Shown: piece by piece, positions 26,114 through 35,769 of the stretch | Layout: each line of letters begins with the position of its first letter | How positions within the stretch are numbered: the stretch's first letter is position 1 | Origin: Streptomyces chryseus | Lineage (GTDB): Bacteria > Actinomycetota > Actinomycetes > Streptomycetales > Streptomycetaceae | NCBI RefSeq assembly: GCF_014650755.1 | Contig: NZ_BMVO01000025.1 | Location: 33,157 to 97,156, forward strand | Direction of reading: 5' to 3' | Length of the DNA: 64,000 nt | Position numbers and translations under genes: made by a program | Notes under the pieces: generated by a model | Seen by the model: only the letters and a program-made list of their open reading frames with translations | Told to the model about the DNA's origin: nothing | The model's database searches: none

Positions 26114-27013
26114 CTAGGTCCAGCTCGTGCCGGTGAGCAGTTCGTACGCCTCCAGGTACTTCGCCCGGGTCGCGTCGACGATCTCCTGCGGGAGCGCGGG
26201 CGGCGGCAGCTCCGCCGCGCGGTCCCAGCCGGAGGCCGGCGAGGTCAGCCAGTCGCGGACGTACTGCTTGTCGTACGACGGCTGGGCGCGGCCCGGCTCC
26301 CAGGTGGCGGCGGGCCAGAAGCGGGAGGAGTCCGGGGTCAGGACCTCGTCGGCGAGGATCAGCTCGTCGCCGTCGAAGCCGAACTCGAACTTCGTGTCGG
26401 CCAGGACGATGCCCCGGTCGCGGGCGATGTCGCGGGCCCGGTTGTAGACGGCGAGGGTCATCTGGCGCAGCTGTGCGGCCGTCTCGGCGCCGACCTGGCG
26501 GGCCACTTCCTCGTAGCTGACGTTCTCGTCGTGGTCGCCCACGGCGGCCTTGGTGGCGGGCGTGAAGATCGGGGCCGGGAGTTCCGAGCCGTCCGACAGG
26601 CCCTCGGGGAGAGCCAGACCGCAGACCGTGCGGGACGCGTTGTACTCGGTGAGCCCCGATCCGGTGAGGTAGCCGCGGGCCACGCACTCGACCGGGACCA
26701 TCCTCAAGGACTTGCAGACGAGCGTACGGCCGGCCCAGTCGGCCGGGGCTCCGGCGGGGAGGTCGGTCGAGATCACGTGGTTCGGGGCGAGGTCCGCGAG
26801 CTGGTCGAACCACCAGAGCGAGAGCTGGGTCAGGACCCGGCCCTTGTCGGGGATCTCCGTGGGCAGCACCCAGTCGTACGCGGAGATCCGGTCGCTGGCG
26901 ACCATCACGAGGTCGCCGGCCTCGTTCTGGTAGAGGTCACGCACCTTGCCCGTGTGGAGGTGGGTCAGGCCCGGGAGCTGGAGCGGCTCGGGCTTTTCTA
27001 CGAATCCGGACAC
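26114..27013 (-). CDS. purC: phosphoribosylaminoimidazole-succinocarboxamide synthase (SAICAR synthetase)
   Basis: 299 aa from the GTG at 27011-27013, which has a perfect GGAGG four bases upstream; this matches the actinobacterial family length. The enzyme joins aspartate to CAIR with ATP. Visible motifs are GKVRDLYQ at the N-terminus, SDRISAYDWVLPTEIPDKG, VPVECVARGYLTGSG and DTKFEFGFD near the ATP/substrate site, ending in the usual EAYELLTG helix. It is separated from purD by two genes of other function, so it is not in a classical pur operon here. Confidence 0.97.
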   Translation of the reverse strand: MSGFVEKPEPLQLPGLTHLHTGKVRDLYQNEAGDLVMVASDRISAYDWVLPTEIPDKGRVLTQLSLWWFDQLADLAPNHVISTDLPAGAPADWAGRTLVCKSLRMVPVECVARGYLTGSGLTEYNASRTVCGLALPEGLSDGSELPAPIFTPATKAAVGDHDENVSYEEVARQVGAETAAQLRQMTLAVYNRARDIARDRGIVLADTKFEFGFDGDELILADEVLTPDSSRFWPAATWEPGRAQPSYDKQYVRDWLTSPASGWDRAAELPPPALPQEIVDATRAKYLEAYELLTGTSWT

Positions 27014-27100
27014 GGTTCCTCCGCGTAGGTTGATCCAGGAGCGCTTCCGATTCTCCCGCATGCGGGGCGCGGGCGTGGGCGCGGGGGCGGGGTGTGCGGG

Positions 27101-28609
27101 TCAGTCGCGTTTGCAGATGCGGTCCAGGAGGTTCGCCGTCGCGCGCTGGATGCGCGGGTCCACGTGGCCGGGGCGGTCCAGGGCCGGGGACCAGGCGAAG
27201 GTGCCGGAGGCGAAGACCAGGGCGCCGCTGGGGGCCCGGTAGAGGGACGTCTCCTGGTGGCGCAGCGCGCCTTCGCCGTCCCGGTAGGGGGAATGGGCCA
27301 GCAGGATGCGGCCCTGGTGCTCGGGGAGCGCCGTACGGGGGAAGTACCGGTCGGCCTCGCCGGCCACCAGGCCCTCGATCTCGTCGTTCTCGTGGGCGCC
27401 GGTCGAGTCCCAGAGCCAGTGGTCCGCGTTCCGTACGACCAGAGGGCTCGGCTCCGGGACCCTGCCCGCGTACTGGATGCCCAGCAGCTGCTGCTCCGGG
27501 CGGTCGATCTCGCGCCAGAGGGCGGGCTTGCCGGGGGCCCGGCGTTTTCGGCAGGTGAGGAGGCGGTCGGCCGTACCGGAGGCGGACGGGGCCAGCTCCA
27601 CCTGCCAGTACATCGTGTTGGCGGAGAGGAACACGAGGGACGTGCCCGCCTCGCGCGCCAGCTCCGTCGTGCGGCGCATGGGGACGGACCAGTACTCGTC
27701 GTGGCCCGGGAACACCAGGCCCCGGTAGCGGGTCGGGTCGATGCGGCCCGCGTGCAGGTCGCGGGCGTCCGCGTACGCGAGGTCGTAGCCGTAGCGCTCG
27801 GCCCAGCGGATGAAGTCGTAGGCGTGGCCGACGTGCAGGGGCAGACCGGCGCCGGCGTAGGGGCGGTCGAAGGAGACCGTTGTCGCCGCTTCCTCTTCGC
27901 CCAGCAGGCGGCCCATCCTGTCCCACGCGTGGTAGAGGCTGGCGCCGGTGCGGCCGTCCTCCGGGTACAGGTTGTACGCCTGCCAGGTGATGTCCGGCAG
28001 GAGGAGCAACAGGTCGGCCGGGTGGCTGTCGCGGACCGTGAAGGGGATGTGGGAGCGGTAGCCGTCGGCGGTGGTGAGCACGGCGACGTACGCCCCGACG
28101 CTCCAGAAGTCGGGAATCTGGAGGCGCCAGGACAGCCACCAGTGGTGGCAGGAGACCGTCCGGTCGGCGGTGAGCGGGGCCGGCTGGACGATGCCGGAGA
28201 GGCGGGGACTGGTGGTGATCTTCGCCGCGCCGTCGCCGCCGTAGTGACCGATCCGGTAGATGTCGACGGAGAACTGCTGGGGCGGGTCGACAGTGATGTG
28301 GAAGTCGATCGCCTCGCCGGGGGCGGCGGCGCCGGGGGACGCGAAGCCCTTGATCTGCTGGCGTACGTCGTCCGCGGTGCGGGGGCCGCCGGTGGAGGCG
28401 GAGCGGCGCTGCGGGAGCCGGGCGCCGGTGACGGGGTCGCGGTGGTCCGCGCCCTCCGTGGGCTCGGCGTACCAGGGGATGACCTGGCCGCTGTCACCGA
28501 AGTAGTGCTCGCTGCCGCGCAGCCAGGGCAGTGGTCCCTGGCCGAAGGGATCGGACACGGCATGCGCGAGGGCGCCCGATTCCCAGCGCCGGATGAACTC
28601 GTCCCCCAT
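27101..28609 (-). CDS. N,N-dimethylformamidase beta-subunit-like protein
   Basis: 502 aa, no signal peptide, ATG with a GGGAGGG ribosome site. It begins with an N-terminal extension, then an immunoglobulin-like beta domain (about residues 90-190: GEAIDFHITVDPPQQFSVDIYRIGHYGG), followed by a glutamine-amidotransferase-like fold (LLLLLPDITWQAYNLYPEDG, then GLVFPGHDEYWSVPMRRTTELAREAGTSLVFLSANTMYW). This matches the large subunit of N,N-dimethylformamidase. Many actinobacteria have such proteins without the small subunit, and dimethylformamide may not be the substrate. It may share a transcript with purC, 87 bp downstream. Confidence 0.85.
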   Translation of the reverse strand: MGDEFIRRWESGALAHAVSDPFGQGPLPWLRGSEHYFGDSGQVIPWYAEPTEGADHRDPVTGARLPQRRSASTGGPRTADDVRQQIKGFASPGAAAPGEAIDFHITVDPPQQFSVDIYRIGHYGGDGAAKITTSPRLSGIVQPAPLTADRTVSCHHWWLSWRLQIPDFWSVGAYVAVLTTADGYRSHIPFTVRDSHPADLLLLLPDITWQAYNLYPEDGRTGASLYHAWDRMGRLLGEEEAATTVSFDRPYAGAGLPLHVGHAYDFIRWAERYGYDLAYADARDLHAGRIDPTRYRGLVFPGHDEYWSVPMRRTTELAREAGTSLVFLSANTMYWQVELAPSASGTADRLLTCRKRRAPGKPALWREIDRPEQQLLGIQYAGRVPEPSPLVVRNADHWLWDSTGAHENDEIEGLVAGEADRYFPRTALPEHQGRILLAHSPYRDGEGALRHQETSLYRAPSGALVFASGTFAWSPALDRPGHVDPRIQRATANLLDRICKRD

Positions 28610-28950
28610 GCCGCTTCCCTCCCTCTAGCCCCCGAGACAACTGTGATGCGCCACTTGTCAGCTACTGGCCCCCAGCACATCACATAACGCACGCACTCCG
28701 TCACCGTTCGTCGCGAATTGACGTTAACGGAACGCCTGGCTCCGGTAAGCGGGGGGCGTGATAGGGGCGCGGGTGGTGCGGGTGGCGCGCGGCGCGGGAG
28801 GGTGAGCGGGGGCGGGAGAACGGGGGCGGGGCTTCGGGGCCGGTGCTGGAGGCGTGCGGCAGGGGCGCCGGTGGGTGTGGCGGGGCGGGCTTCGGGGTCG
28901 GTGCCGCGCCGGGGCGTCTCCTCCCGGCGCCGGGTTCGTGGCTCGGGGGC
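28610..28950. other. intergenic region with low-complexity G-rich DNA and one copy of a dispersed repeat
   Basis: 341 bp. The promoter of the 27101-28609 gene lies near 28620-28740. From about 28750 to 28890 the plus strand is a run of GGGCGCGGG-type low-complexity sequence. The part next to the 28951 stop contains copy A of the 43-bp repeat. No gene is supported. Confidence 0.5.
28892..28934. repeat. 43-bp dispersed intergenic repeat, copy A
   Basis: Identical at 42 of 43 positions to 43515-43557. It contains an inverted repeat (CGGTGCCG...CGGCRCCG) and lies 17 bp downstream of the stop of a minus-strand gene, as copy B lies downstream of another minus-strand gene. Confidence 0.7.
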
Positions 28951-30579
28951 TCAGACCAGGCGGACTGTCTTTTCCGGGCGTACCCCGACCGACGCCAGCC
29001 AGGAGCGGAGGGGGGCCGCGTCGCCGTCCTCCACGAGGGTCAGGACCCGGGTGGCGAGGTCCTGCCGGCGCTCGCCGTCCACCAGGAGCGCGGGGCCGTC
29101 GAGCCAGTCCAGGCCCGGGACGGCGCCGGCCGTGTCCACCGCGGCGCAGCAGACCATCGCCGTGACGTGGTCGGCCAGGAGGTCGCGGCCCGTCCTCGGC
29201 GGAACGAGGGGGAAGAGCGGGAGGGGGTCCGTACTCCAGGGGTCGCCTTCGCCCACCAGTGGTGCGGGCGGTGGAGCGGCGGCCTCCTCCCGGGCCACCT
29301 CCGCCCCGATGGCGGCGGCGAGGGTCTCCGACGGCGGGTCGTCGCCGTCGGCCGACAGGTGGTCCATCACCCGGGTGAGCGTGGCGGCCGTGGCGCGGCG
29401 TACGCCCATGGTGTCCAGGACCCGGTGCAGGCGGGCGGCGTCCGCACGCCACTTCCGGTCGACCACTTCTTCCGGGTACTGCTGCCAGTCCACCGGCGAC
29501 CAGTCCGGGCCCGGGGCGGCGGGGCCGCCGTGGAACAGCCGGGCGGCGAGGAGCGAGGCCGCCTCGTCGACGGAGCCGGGCTCCTCCAGGAGGTCGCACG
29601 CCGGCCGTTCGCCCAGGCGGGAGGCGAAGCCTTCGGCCAGGCGGTCGCGGCGGGAGAGTTCGGTGAGCGCGGAGACCACACCGGCGTCCAGGCGGGAGGG
29701 CCAGCGGCCCATGCGCCAGGCGGGCAGCGCCACGCGGGTCAGGAGGCGGTCCCAGCCCGCGTACGCCAGGCCCACCTGCTCCTGCGCGACGATGCGCAGG
29801 CCGTAGTCGACGGTCTGGGCGCGCTCCGACGCCGCCGTGGCGACGCCCCGCTCCATTTCGGCGGCGTGCACGCGGCAGCCGCGCAGGAGGAGTGTGGAGA
29901 TCCAGCCGACGAAGCCCAGGGGCAGGCGGCGCAGCGGATTGCGGTGCGGGGCGGCCGACTCGGCCACCGCGGCGTCCAGGCCGCGCACGAAACGGCGGGC
30001 GGCGGCTATGTCGGGATGCGCGGAGGGGCCCGTACCGGCGACGACAGGTGCCAGCACCGCGCGCAGCTCGGCCACCCGCATCCACCACAGGAACGGCGAC
30101 CCGATGACCAGCACGGGCGCTGCCGCGACCCGGCGGCGCCCCGGGCCCGCGCCCGGTATGGACGCCGGGTGCGTACGGTCCTCCAGCCAGCTGTCGCAGT
30201 CCGGCGTCAGCGCTATGGCGGACGGCGCCGGCACCTCCAGGCGGTCCGCCAGGTCGCGCACGAGCCGGTAGAGATCCGGCGCCGAACGCTCGGCGATCTC
30301 GACCGTCGGGGTCGTCGCCGGTCTGGCCCGCGCGATCACCGCCCCTACGGCGACGGCCGCCAGCAGGACCACGACCGCGACGACGGTCGTCACCCGGCGC
30401 GCGGCGTCCCAGCCCCCGCCGACCGCGTGGCCCGTCGCGCCGCCCACCAGCAGGACGACGGCGACCGCCGCGGGCAGCAGGGCGACGGCCAGCGCTGTGC
30501 TGCGCACGCGCAGCACAGCGAGAGCCCTGGAACGCGCGGACTGCGCGCCCCTCTCCACACCCGTACCGGTACCGGACAC
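28951..30579 (-). CDS. membrane protein with degenerate M48-like domain
   Basis: 542 aa from a GTG. Two hydrophobic segments near the N-terminus (about residues 26-50 and 61-83) anchor it in the membrane. The following 150 residues align by eye with bacterial M48 peptidases: DLYRLVRDLADRLEVPAPSAIALTPD, a VLVIGSPFLWWMRVAELRAVLAP segment, and later a transmembrane-like stretch. In M48 enzymes ELRAVLA is followed by HELGH, the zinc site; here it reads PVVAG, so the catalytic residues are missing. The C-terminal half is cytoplasmic and unassigned. It is probably a non-catalytic descendant; function unknown. Confidence 0.7.
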   Translation of the reverse strand: MSGTGTGVERGAQSARSRALAVLRVRSTALAVALLPAAVAVVLLVGGATGHAVGGGWDAARRVTTVVAVVVLLAAVAVGAVIARARPATTPTVEIAERSAPDLYRLVRDLADRLEVPAPSAIALTPDCDSWLEDRTHPASIPGAGPGRRRVAAAPVLVIGSPFLWWMRVAELRAVLAPVVAGTGPSAHPDIAAARRFVRGLDAAVAESAAPHRNPLRRLPLGFVGWISTLLLRGCRVHAAEMERGVATAASERAQTVDYGLRIVAQEQVGLAYAGWDRLLTRVALPAWRMGRWPSRLDAGVVSALTELSRRDRLAEGFASRLGERPACDLLEEPGSVDEAASLLAARLFHGGPAAPGPDWSPVDWQQYPEEVVDRKWRADAARLHRVLDTMGVRRATAATLTRVMDHLSADGDDPPSETLAAAIGAEVAREEAAAPPPAPLVGEGDPWSTDPLPLFPLVPPRTGRDLLADHVTAMVCCAAVDTAGAVPGLDWLDGPALLVDGERRQDLATRVLTLVEDGDAAPLRSWLASVGVRPEKTVRLV

Positions 30580-30821
30580 GGCCGGACGTCACCCCCTTCG
30601 CCCTGCGACGGCTTTGCTCACTCCCCCACTGTGGCACCCGGCACTGACATCGCAATGTCGGTGGGCCAAGTGCCGGAACGCTTGCGCCGCACCCTAGTTG
30701 GGGGTGGGGCGGTCGTCAGCCGGATGGGCCAGCGGTCACTCGATGGAATGGCTTTGGGGAAAGCTGCTGACGTCGTCCGGCGGTGGACGGGGCCAATACC
30801 GGGTGCCGGGACGGGGTGCGG

Positions 30822-32075
<1,254 letters not shown>

Positions 32076-32116
32076 GGTGTGCAGCCTAGCCCGCGCGCCG
32101 CGCTCCCCCCGCCGGG

Positions 32117-34285
32117 CTACTCGTTCGTGAACTCCTCGACGACCGTCGCACCGAGCTCCCGGACGATCAGGTCGTGCCCGGAGAGGGCCGAGTCGACGAG
32201 GTCCGGGTCGTCCTCCTCCGGTACGTCGTCCTCGATCGCCATCGGCGGGGGCGGGGGCGGCGCAGGTGCGGGCGCGGGATCCGGGGCCGCCCGGTACGCC
32301 GCGCCACCGGTGGCGCCCTGGGCGGGGTCCGGGCGCTGGGGGGCGGCGGGCGGCGCGGCCTGCTGGGCCTGCGGGGCGGGGCGCGGAGCGGGGGCCGGAG
32401 CGGGGGGCCTGCCCCCGAATCCGCCTCCTCCGCCGCCGGGGGGCTGGGCCCCGCCGCCACCGCCGCCGCCGGACGGGTCGACGACCGACTCGATCTTCCA
32501 CTGCACGTTGAAGGACTCGGCCAGCGCCTGCTTGAGCACGTCCTCGCTGCCGCTGCTCGCGAAGTTGTCGCGGGCGCCGGCGTTGATGAAGGCGATCTGG
32601 AGCGTGGTCCCGTCGAAGCCGCTGACCTGGGCGTTCTGGCTGAGCAGGATCCAGGTGAAGCGCCGCCGGTTCTTGACGGCCTCCAGGATGCCCGGCCACA
32701 TGTTCTGCACCTGCAGGGCGCCCTGCGCGGCCGACGGCGAGACGGCGGGCGCGGCAGCAGCCGCGGCGGGATCCGCCGCAGGCGCCGGGGCGGGCGCGGG
32801 CTGCGGCTCGGGCCGGCCCTGACCGGGAGCGGAGGCGGTGGGCCACCCGCCGGGCCGGCGCTGGCCGGTGTCCTGTCCGGCACCGCCGCCACCGGGGCCG
32901 CCCGAACCGGGCCACGCGCCGGGGCGCTGGCCGCTGTCGGGAACAGGAGAGGCCTGCTCGGCGACCGGAGCCGGTGCGTGGGCGGGGGCCGCCGCTGCGG
33001 GCATGACGGGCGTGGGAGCGGCCACCGGCGTGGGGACGATCCCGGCCGCCCCATGTGCCTCGGGGCCCGGTACGTACCCCATCGCGGGCCCGGGGGCCGC
33101 CGCCGCGGCCATGAACGCGCCACCCGCGCCGCCGCGCTCCAGCCGGTCGAGGCGCGCCTGGAACGAACGCTCGTCGTCGAATGCCGCGGGCAGCAGCACG
33201 CGGGCGCAGATCAGCTCCAGCTGGAGCCGCGGCGACGTCGCCCCGCGCATCTCGGTGAGCCCGGTGTTGACCAGATCGGCGGCGCGGCTCAGCTCGGCCG
33301 CGCCGAACACCGACGCCTGGGCCTGCATCCGCTCCACGACGTCGGCGGGCGCGTCGATCAGGCCCTTCTCGCGTGCGTCGGGGACGGCGGCGAGGATCAC
33401 CAGGTCCCGCAGCCGCTCCAGCAGGTCGGCCACGAAGCGCCGGGGGTCGTTTCCGCCCTCGATGACCTGGTCCACGACCTCGAACGCGGCGGCTCCGTCC
33501 CCCGCGGCGAACGCGTCCACGACGGAGTCGAGCAGCGAGCTCTCGGTGTACCCGAGGAGCGCGGTCGCCATGGCATATGTCACACCGTCGTCGGCCGCGC
33601 CGGCGAGCAGCTGGTCCATGACGGACATCGAGTCACGCACGGAACCGGCCCCGGACCGCACGACGAGCGGCAGCACGCCGTCCTCGACCGGGATGCCTTC
33701 CTTGCCGCACACCTCACCGAGGTACTCCCGCAGGGTGCCCGGCGGCACCAGACGGAAGGGGTAGTGGTGCGTACGCGAACGGATCGTGCCGATGACCTTC
33801 TCGGGCTCCGTCGTCGCGAAGATGAACTTGAGGTGCTCCGGGGGCTCCTCGACCACCTTCAGCAGGGCGTTGAAGCCCGCCGGGGTGACCATGTGGGCCT
33901 CGTCGATGATGTAGATCTTGTAGCGGCTGCTCGCCGGGCCGAAGAATGCCTTTTCCCGCAGGTCACGGGCGTCGTCCACGCCACCGTGCGAAGCGGCGTC
34001 GATCTCGATGACGTCGATCGATCCCCTGCCGTTGCGGGCCAGGTCGACACACGACTGGCACACGCCGCACGGGGTGGGGGTGGGGCCCTGCTCGCAGTTC
34101 AGACAGCGGGCGAGGATGCGGGCGCTGGTCGTCTTTCCACAGCCCCGCGGCCCGCTGAACAGGTACGCGTGGTTGACCCGGTTGTTACGCAGGGCCTGCT
34201 GCAGCGGGGCAGTGACATGCTCCTGCCCGATGACCTCGGCGAACGACTCGGGACGGTAGCGGCGGTAGAGCGCAAGGGACGACAC
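32117..34285 (-). CDS. dnaX: DNA polymerase III subunits gamma and tau
   Basis: 722 aa from the GTG at 34283-34285 (VSSLALYRRYRPESFAEVIGQ). It is the clamp-loader ATPase of the replisome. The AAA+ core has Walker A GPRGCGKTT, a four-Cys zinc module (CLNCEQGPTPTPCGVCQSC), the IIDEAHMV Walker B and the SRC-type arginine-finger region (FATTEPEKV). Domain III ends near residue 380. A Pro/Ala/Gly-rich linker of about 130 residues precedes a C-terminal tau-like domain (QNMWPGILEAVKNRRRFTWILLSQNAQV) and a second Gly/Pro-rich stretch. The extended low-complexity linkers are usual in streptomycetes. No clear slippage site for a shorter gamma form was identified. Confidence 0.96.
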   Translation of the reverse strand: MSSLALYRRYRPESFAEVIGQEHVTAPLQQALRNNRVNHAYLFSGPRGCGKTTSARILARCLNCEQGPTPTPCGVCQSCVDLARNGRGSIDVIEIDAASHGGVDDARDLREKAFFGPASSRYKIYIIDEAHMVTPAGFNALLKVVEEPPEHLKFIFATTEPEKVIGTIRSRTHHYPFRLVPPGTLREYLGEVCGKEGIPVEDGVLPLVVRSGAGSVRDSMSVMDQLLAGAADDGVTYAMATALLGYTESSLLDSVVDAFAAGDGAAAFEVVDQVIEGGNDPRRFVADLLERLRDLVILAAVPDAREKGLIDAPADVVERMQAQASVFGAAELSRAADLVNTGLTEMRGATSPRLQLELICARVLLPAAFDDERSFQARLDRLERGGAGGAFMAAAAAPGPAMGYVPGPEAHGAAGIVPTPVAAPTPVMPAAAAPAHAPAPVAEQASPVPDSGQRPGAWPGSGGPGGGGAGQDTGQRRPGGWPTASAPGQGRPEPQPAPAPAPAADPAAAAAAPAVSPSAAQGALQVQNMWPGILEAVKNRRRFTWILLSQNAQVSGFDGTTLQIAFINAGARDNFASSGSEDVLKQALAESFNVQWKIESVVDPSGGGGGGGAQPPGGGGGGFGGRPPAPAPAPRPAPQAQQAAPPAAPQRPDPAQGATGGAAYRAAPDPAPAPAPPPPPPMAIEDDVPEEDDPDLVDSALSGHDLIVRELGATVVEEFTNE

Positions 34286-34336
34286 GTATACGAGGTTATC
34301 GGGACCCACCGACAACCGGACCCGCCCAACGCAAGC

Positions 34337-34426
34337 GCCCCCCACGCACCCGCCAGAGCTCACTTACCCTTGCTGCCTTCCGGCCCTGGGGGAGTTCGGT
34401 GAGATAGCGCCACGTGAGGGGCTGGC
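34337..34426 (-). ncRNA. ffs: small SRP RNA (4.5S / scRNA)
   Basis: Transcribed from the minus strand. The near-universal SRP domain IV is seen in the middle: CAGGGCCGGAAGGCAGCAAG (about 34367-34387), with the GGAA tetraloop and the asymmetric A-rich internal loop that bind Ffh. The 5' part CCCCTCACG pairs with the 3' part CGTGGGGG to close the rod-shaped hairpin. The size of about 90 nt agrees with the known Streptomyces scRNA. It lies just upstream of dnaX, as in other streptomycetes. Ends are estimated from the folding, within a few bases. Confidence 0.88.
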
Positions 34427-34535
34427 CCCCACCCTAGCGGATCGCGCCCCGGGAAAACGACCCGGACCCCGACCTGGCGGCGACCACGAGGAACGCGTTC
34501 GCGAGCACTCCTCAACGTCTTGTATTGTTTGCGGC

Positions 34536-34623
34536 GGAGGATTCGCCTAGTGGCCTAGGGCGCACGCTTGGAAAGCGTGTTGGGGGCAACCCCTCACGAG
34601 TTCGAATCTCGTATCCTCCGCCA
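34536..34623 (+). tRNA. tRNA-Ser(GGA) with encoded CCA; integration target
   Basis: Class II tRNA with acceptor GGAGGAT/ATCCTCC, anticodon loop CTTGGAAAG (GGA), long variable arm (TGGGGGCAACCCCTC region), T arm ACGAG-TTCGAAT-CTCGT, discriminator G and genomic CCA (34621-34623). From the anticodon loop to the 3' end it is repeated at 36679 and 39519, so this gene has been a chromosomal attachment site. Confidence 0.97.
34568..34621 (+). repeat. attachment-site repeat, copy 1 (within tRNA-Ser)
   Basis: 54 bp from the anticodon loop to the first base after the discriminator, identical to 36679-36732. The start inside the anticodon loop is typical of tRNA att sites. Confidence 0.9.
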
Positions 34624-34641
34624 GTGCCTCACCGGGCACTT

Positions 34642-34675
34642 GAAGGCCCCGACCGGGAAACCGGCCGGGGCCTTC
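34642..34675 (+). terminator. terminator of tRNA-Ser(GGA)
   Basis: 15-bp stem with one A-C mismatch (34642-34656 with 34661-34675), GAAA loop, GAAGGCCCC/GGGGCCTTC outer part. Confidence 0.8.
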
Positions 34676-34752
34676 TGCGTTCGTAGTCTCAGTTCGAGTC
34701 TCGCTTATTTGCCTCATAACCGGACGCTTCCCCGCGTTCCGGCCTCGATGGC

Positions 34753-35181
34753 CTATCCCCCGTACTCCCAAGGGTTCAGCAGGAGTGCGCCTGATCGCGC
34801 CAGATGCTTGATGTTGCGGCTCACCAGCGTCCAGCCGTTCGCCAGGGCGGTGGCGGCGATCAGCGCATCGGGTGGATCGATACTGGTCCCGGCACTCTTG
34901 AGCCTCCGGTGGAGAGCGAGGTAGGCGAGTGCCTCCCGCTCGCCAACTGCGGCGATCCGGTCGCGGTACTGATCACGGATGTCTGTGAGTGCCAGCTCGA
35001 AAGCGGTACGCCGCACTGGATCAGGTGTTCCCTCGATGCCTGCTTCGATCTCCGCGACCGTGATGACGCTCAGGTAGAGGGCAGGAGACGGAACCGAGCG
35101 AGCCCAGGCAACGACGGCCGGGGCGGGCTTCGGCCGGGTGGTGATCTCGGCGACCACACTGGTGTCGAGCAGATAGATCAC
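34753..35181 (-). CDS. vapC: PIN-domain toxin (VapC-like ribonuclease)
   Basis: 142 aa. PIN fold with the acidic site residues in order: Asp6 in IYLLDTSVVAE, Glu in SVITVAEIEAG, Asp in IDPPDALIAATAL, and a final Asn/Asp-like region WTLVSRNIKHL. VapC toxins are Mg-dependent ribonucleases that cut tRNA or rRNA until bound by the antitoxin. The ATG overlaps the stop of the upstream partner gene by four bases (35178-35181), the normal order antitoxin then toxin. It lies inside the tRNA-Ser islet, where it may stabilise the element. Confidence 0.88.
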   Translation of the reverse strand: MIYLLDTSVVAEITTRPKPAPAVVAWARSVPSPALYLSVITVAEIEAGIEGTPDPVRRTAFELALTDIRDQYRDRIAAVGEREALAYLALHRRLKSAGTSIDPPDALIAATALANGWTLVSRNIKHLARSGALLLNPWEYGG

Positions 35182-35453
35182 TCGCCGTCTGCCGCATCGT
35201 CGTAGGGCCGCTGCCCGAACTCCAGACCCTCGAACGGGGCCGCCGTAAGCCGCTCAAGGAATCCGTCGCTGCCCAGGGTCGCCCAGCGGTGAAGCATGTC
35301 GGGCAAGGCATCGATGTCGGTGTCGGCCAGCTCGGCATCGAAGTGCCCAAGCTGGTGCTCGGGCAGAGACTCCCGGATCTCCCGGATCGTCCGTAGTGGA
35401 TGGGACTCCTCGGGTCTGCGCGGCGGGAGCGGCAGGTTCGGGGCAGTGCTCAT
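35178..35453 (-). CDS. putative antitoxin partner of the PIN toxin
   Basis: 91 aa from the ATG at 35451-35453, which has GGAGGAG upstream; a longer form starting at 35468 is possible. The position (directly upstream, overlapping, same strand) says it is the antitoxin. The sequence is unusual for VapB: no clear ribbon-helix-helix, AbrB or Phd DNA-binding motif. It has a Pro-rich start (NLPLPPRRPEESHPL), a helical middle (RTIREIRESLPEHQLGHFDAELADTDIDALPDMLHRW) and an acidic tail (PYDDAADGE). I recall similar short proteins paired with PIN toxins in actinobacteria, but the DNA-binding mode is unknown. Confidence 0.7.
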   Translation of the reverse strand: MSTAPNLPLPPRRPEESHPLRTIREIRESLPEHQLGHFDAELADTDIDALPDMLHRWATLGSDGFLERLTAAPFEGLEFGQRPYDDAADGE

Positions 35454-35769
35454 GATCGGCTCCTCCACGCTGTGGTCACGGGCTCATGCCTGAAGACCAC
35501 CCTAGGCCGGGCAGCCCTGGAGAGGGTCGGAAAAGCCCCGAATCCGAGCTTCGACGGGTCTCATCCGCCGAGTCACCGCCGACTGTGTGTGGCAGCCGCC
35601 GTCCGCCGGCGACAGCGATGCCCCTTTGGTTGGAACCAGCCGAACGAAGCTGCCGGGCTGGTCACAATGGGGAGCGCCACCCTGTAGCCGGTTTCGTGAC
35701 ACGTCTCGTGCACCACGCCATTGGTACATGGCGGAGATCAGCCGTCGTCCCCTCCACCGAAGGTAGCGA
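35454..35769. promoter_or_regulatory. divergent intergenic region inside islet 1
   Basis: 316 bp between the antitoxin and the RDF-like gene, lower in GC than the core genome. It should hold both promoters. Frames that cross it have no codon bias; no small gene is supported. Confidence 0.4.

Noticed and set aside
28718..29806. Plus-strand open frame of 362 aa covering the gap before 28951
   Set aside because: It runs antisense to the M48-like gene and through low-complexity DNA, and has no recognisable domain.
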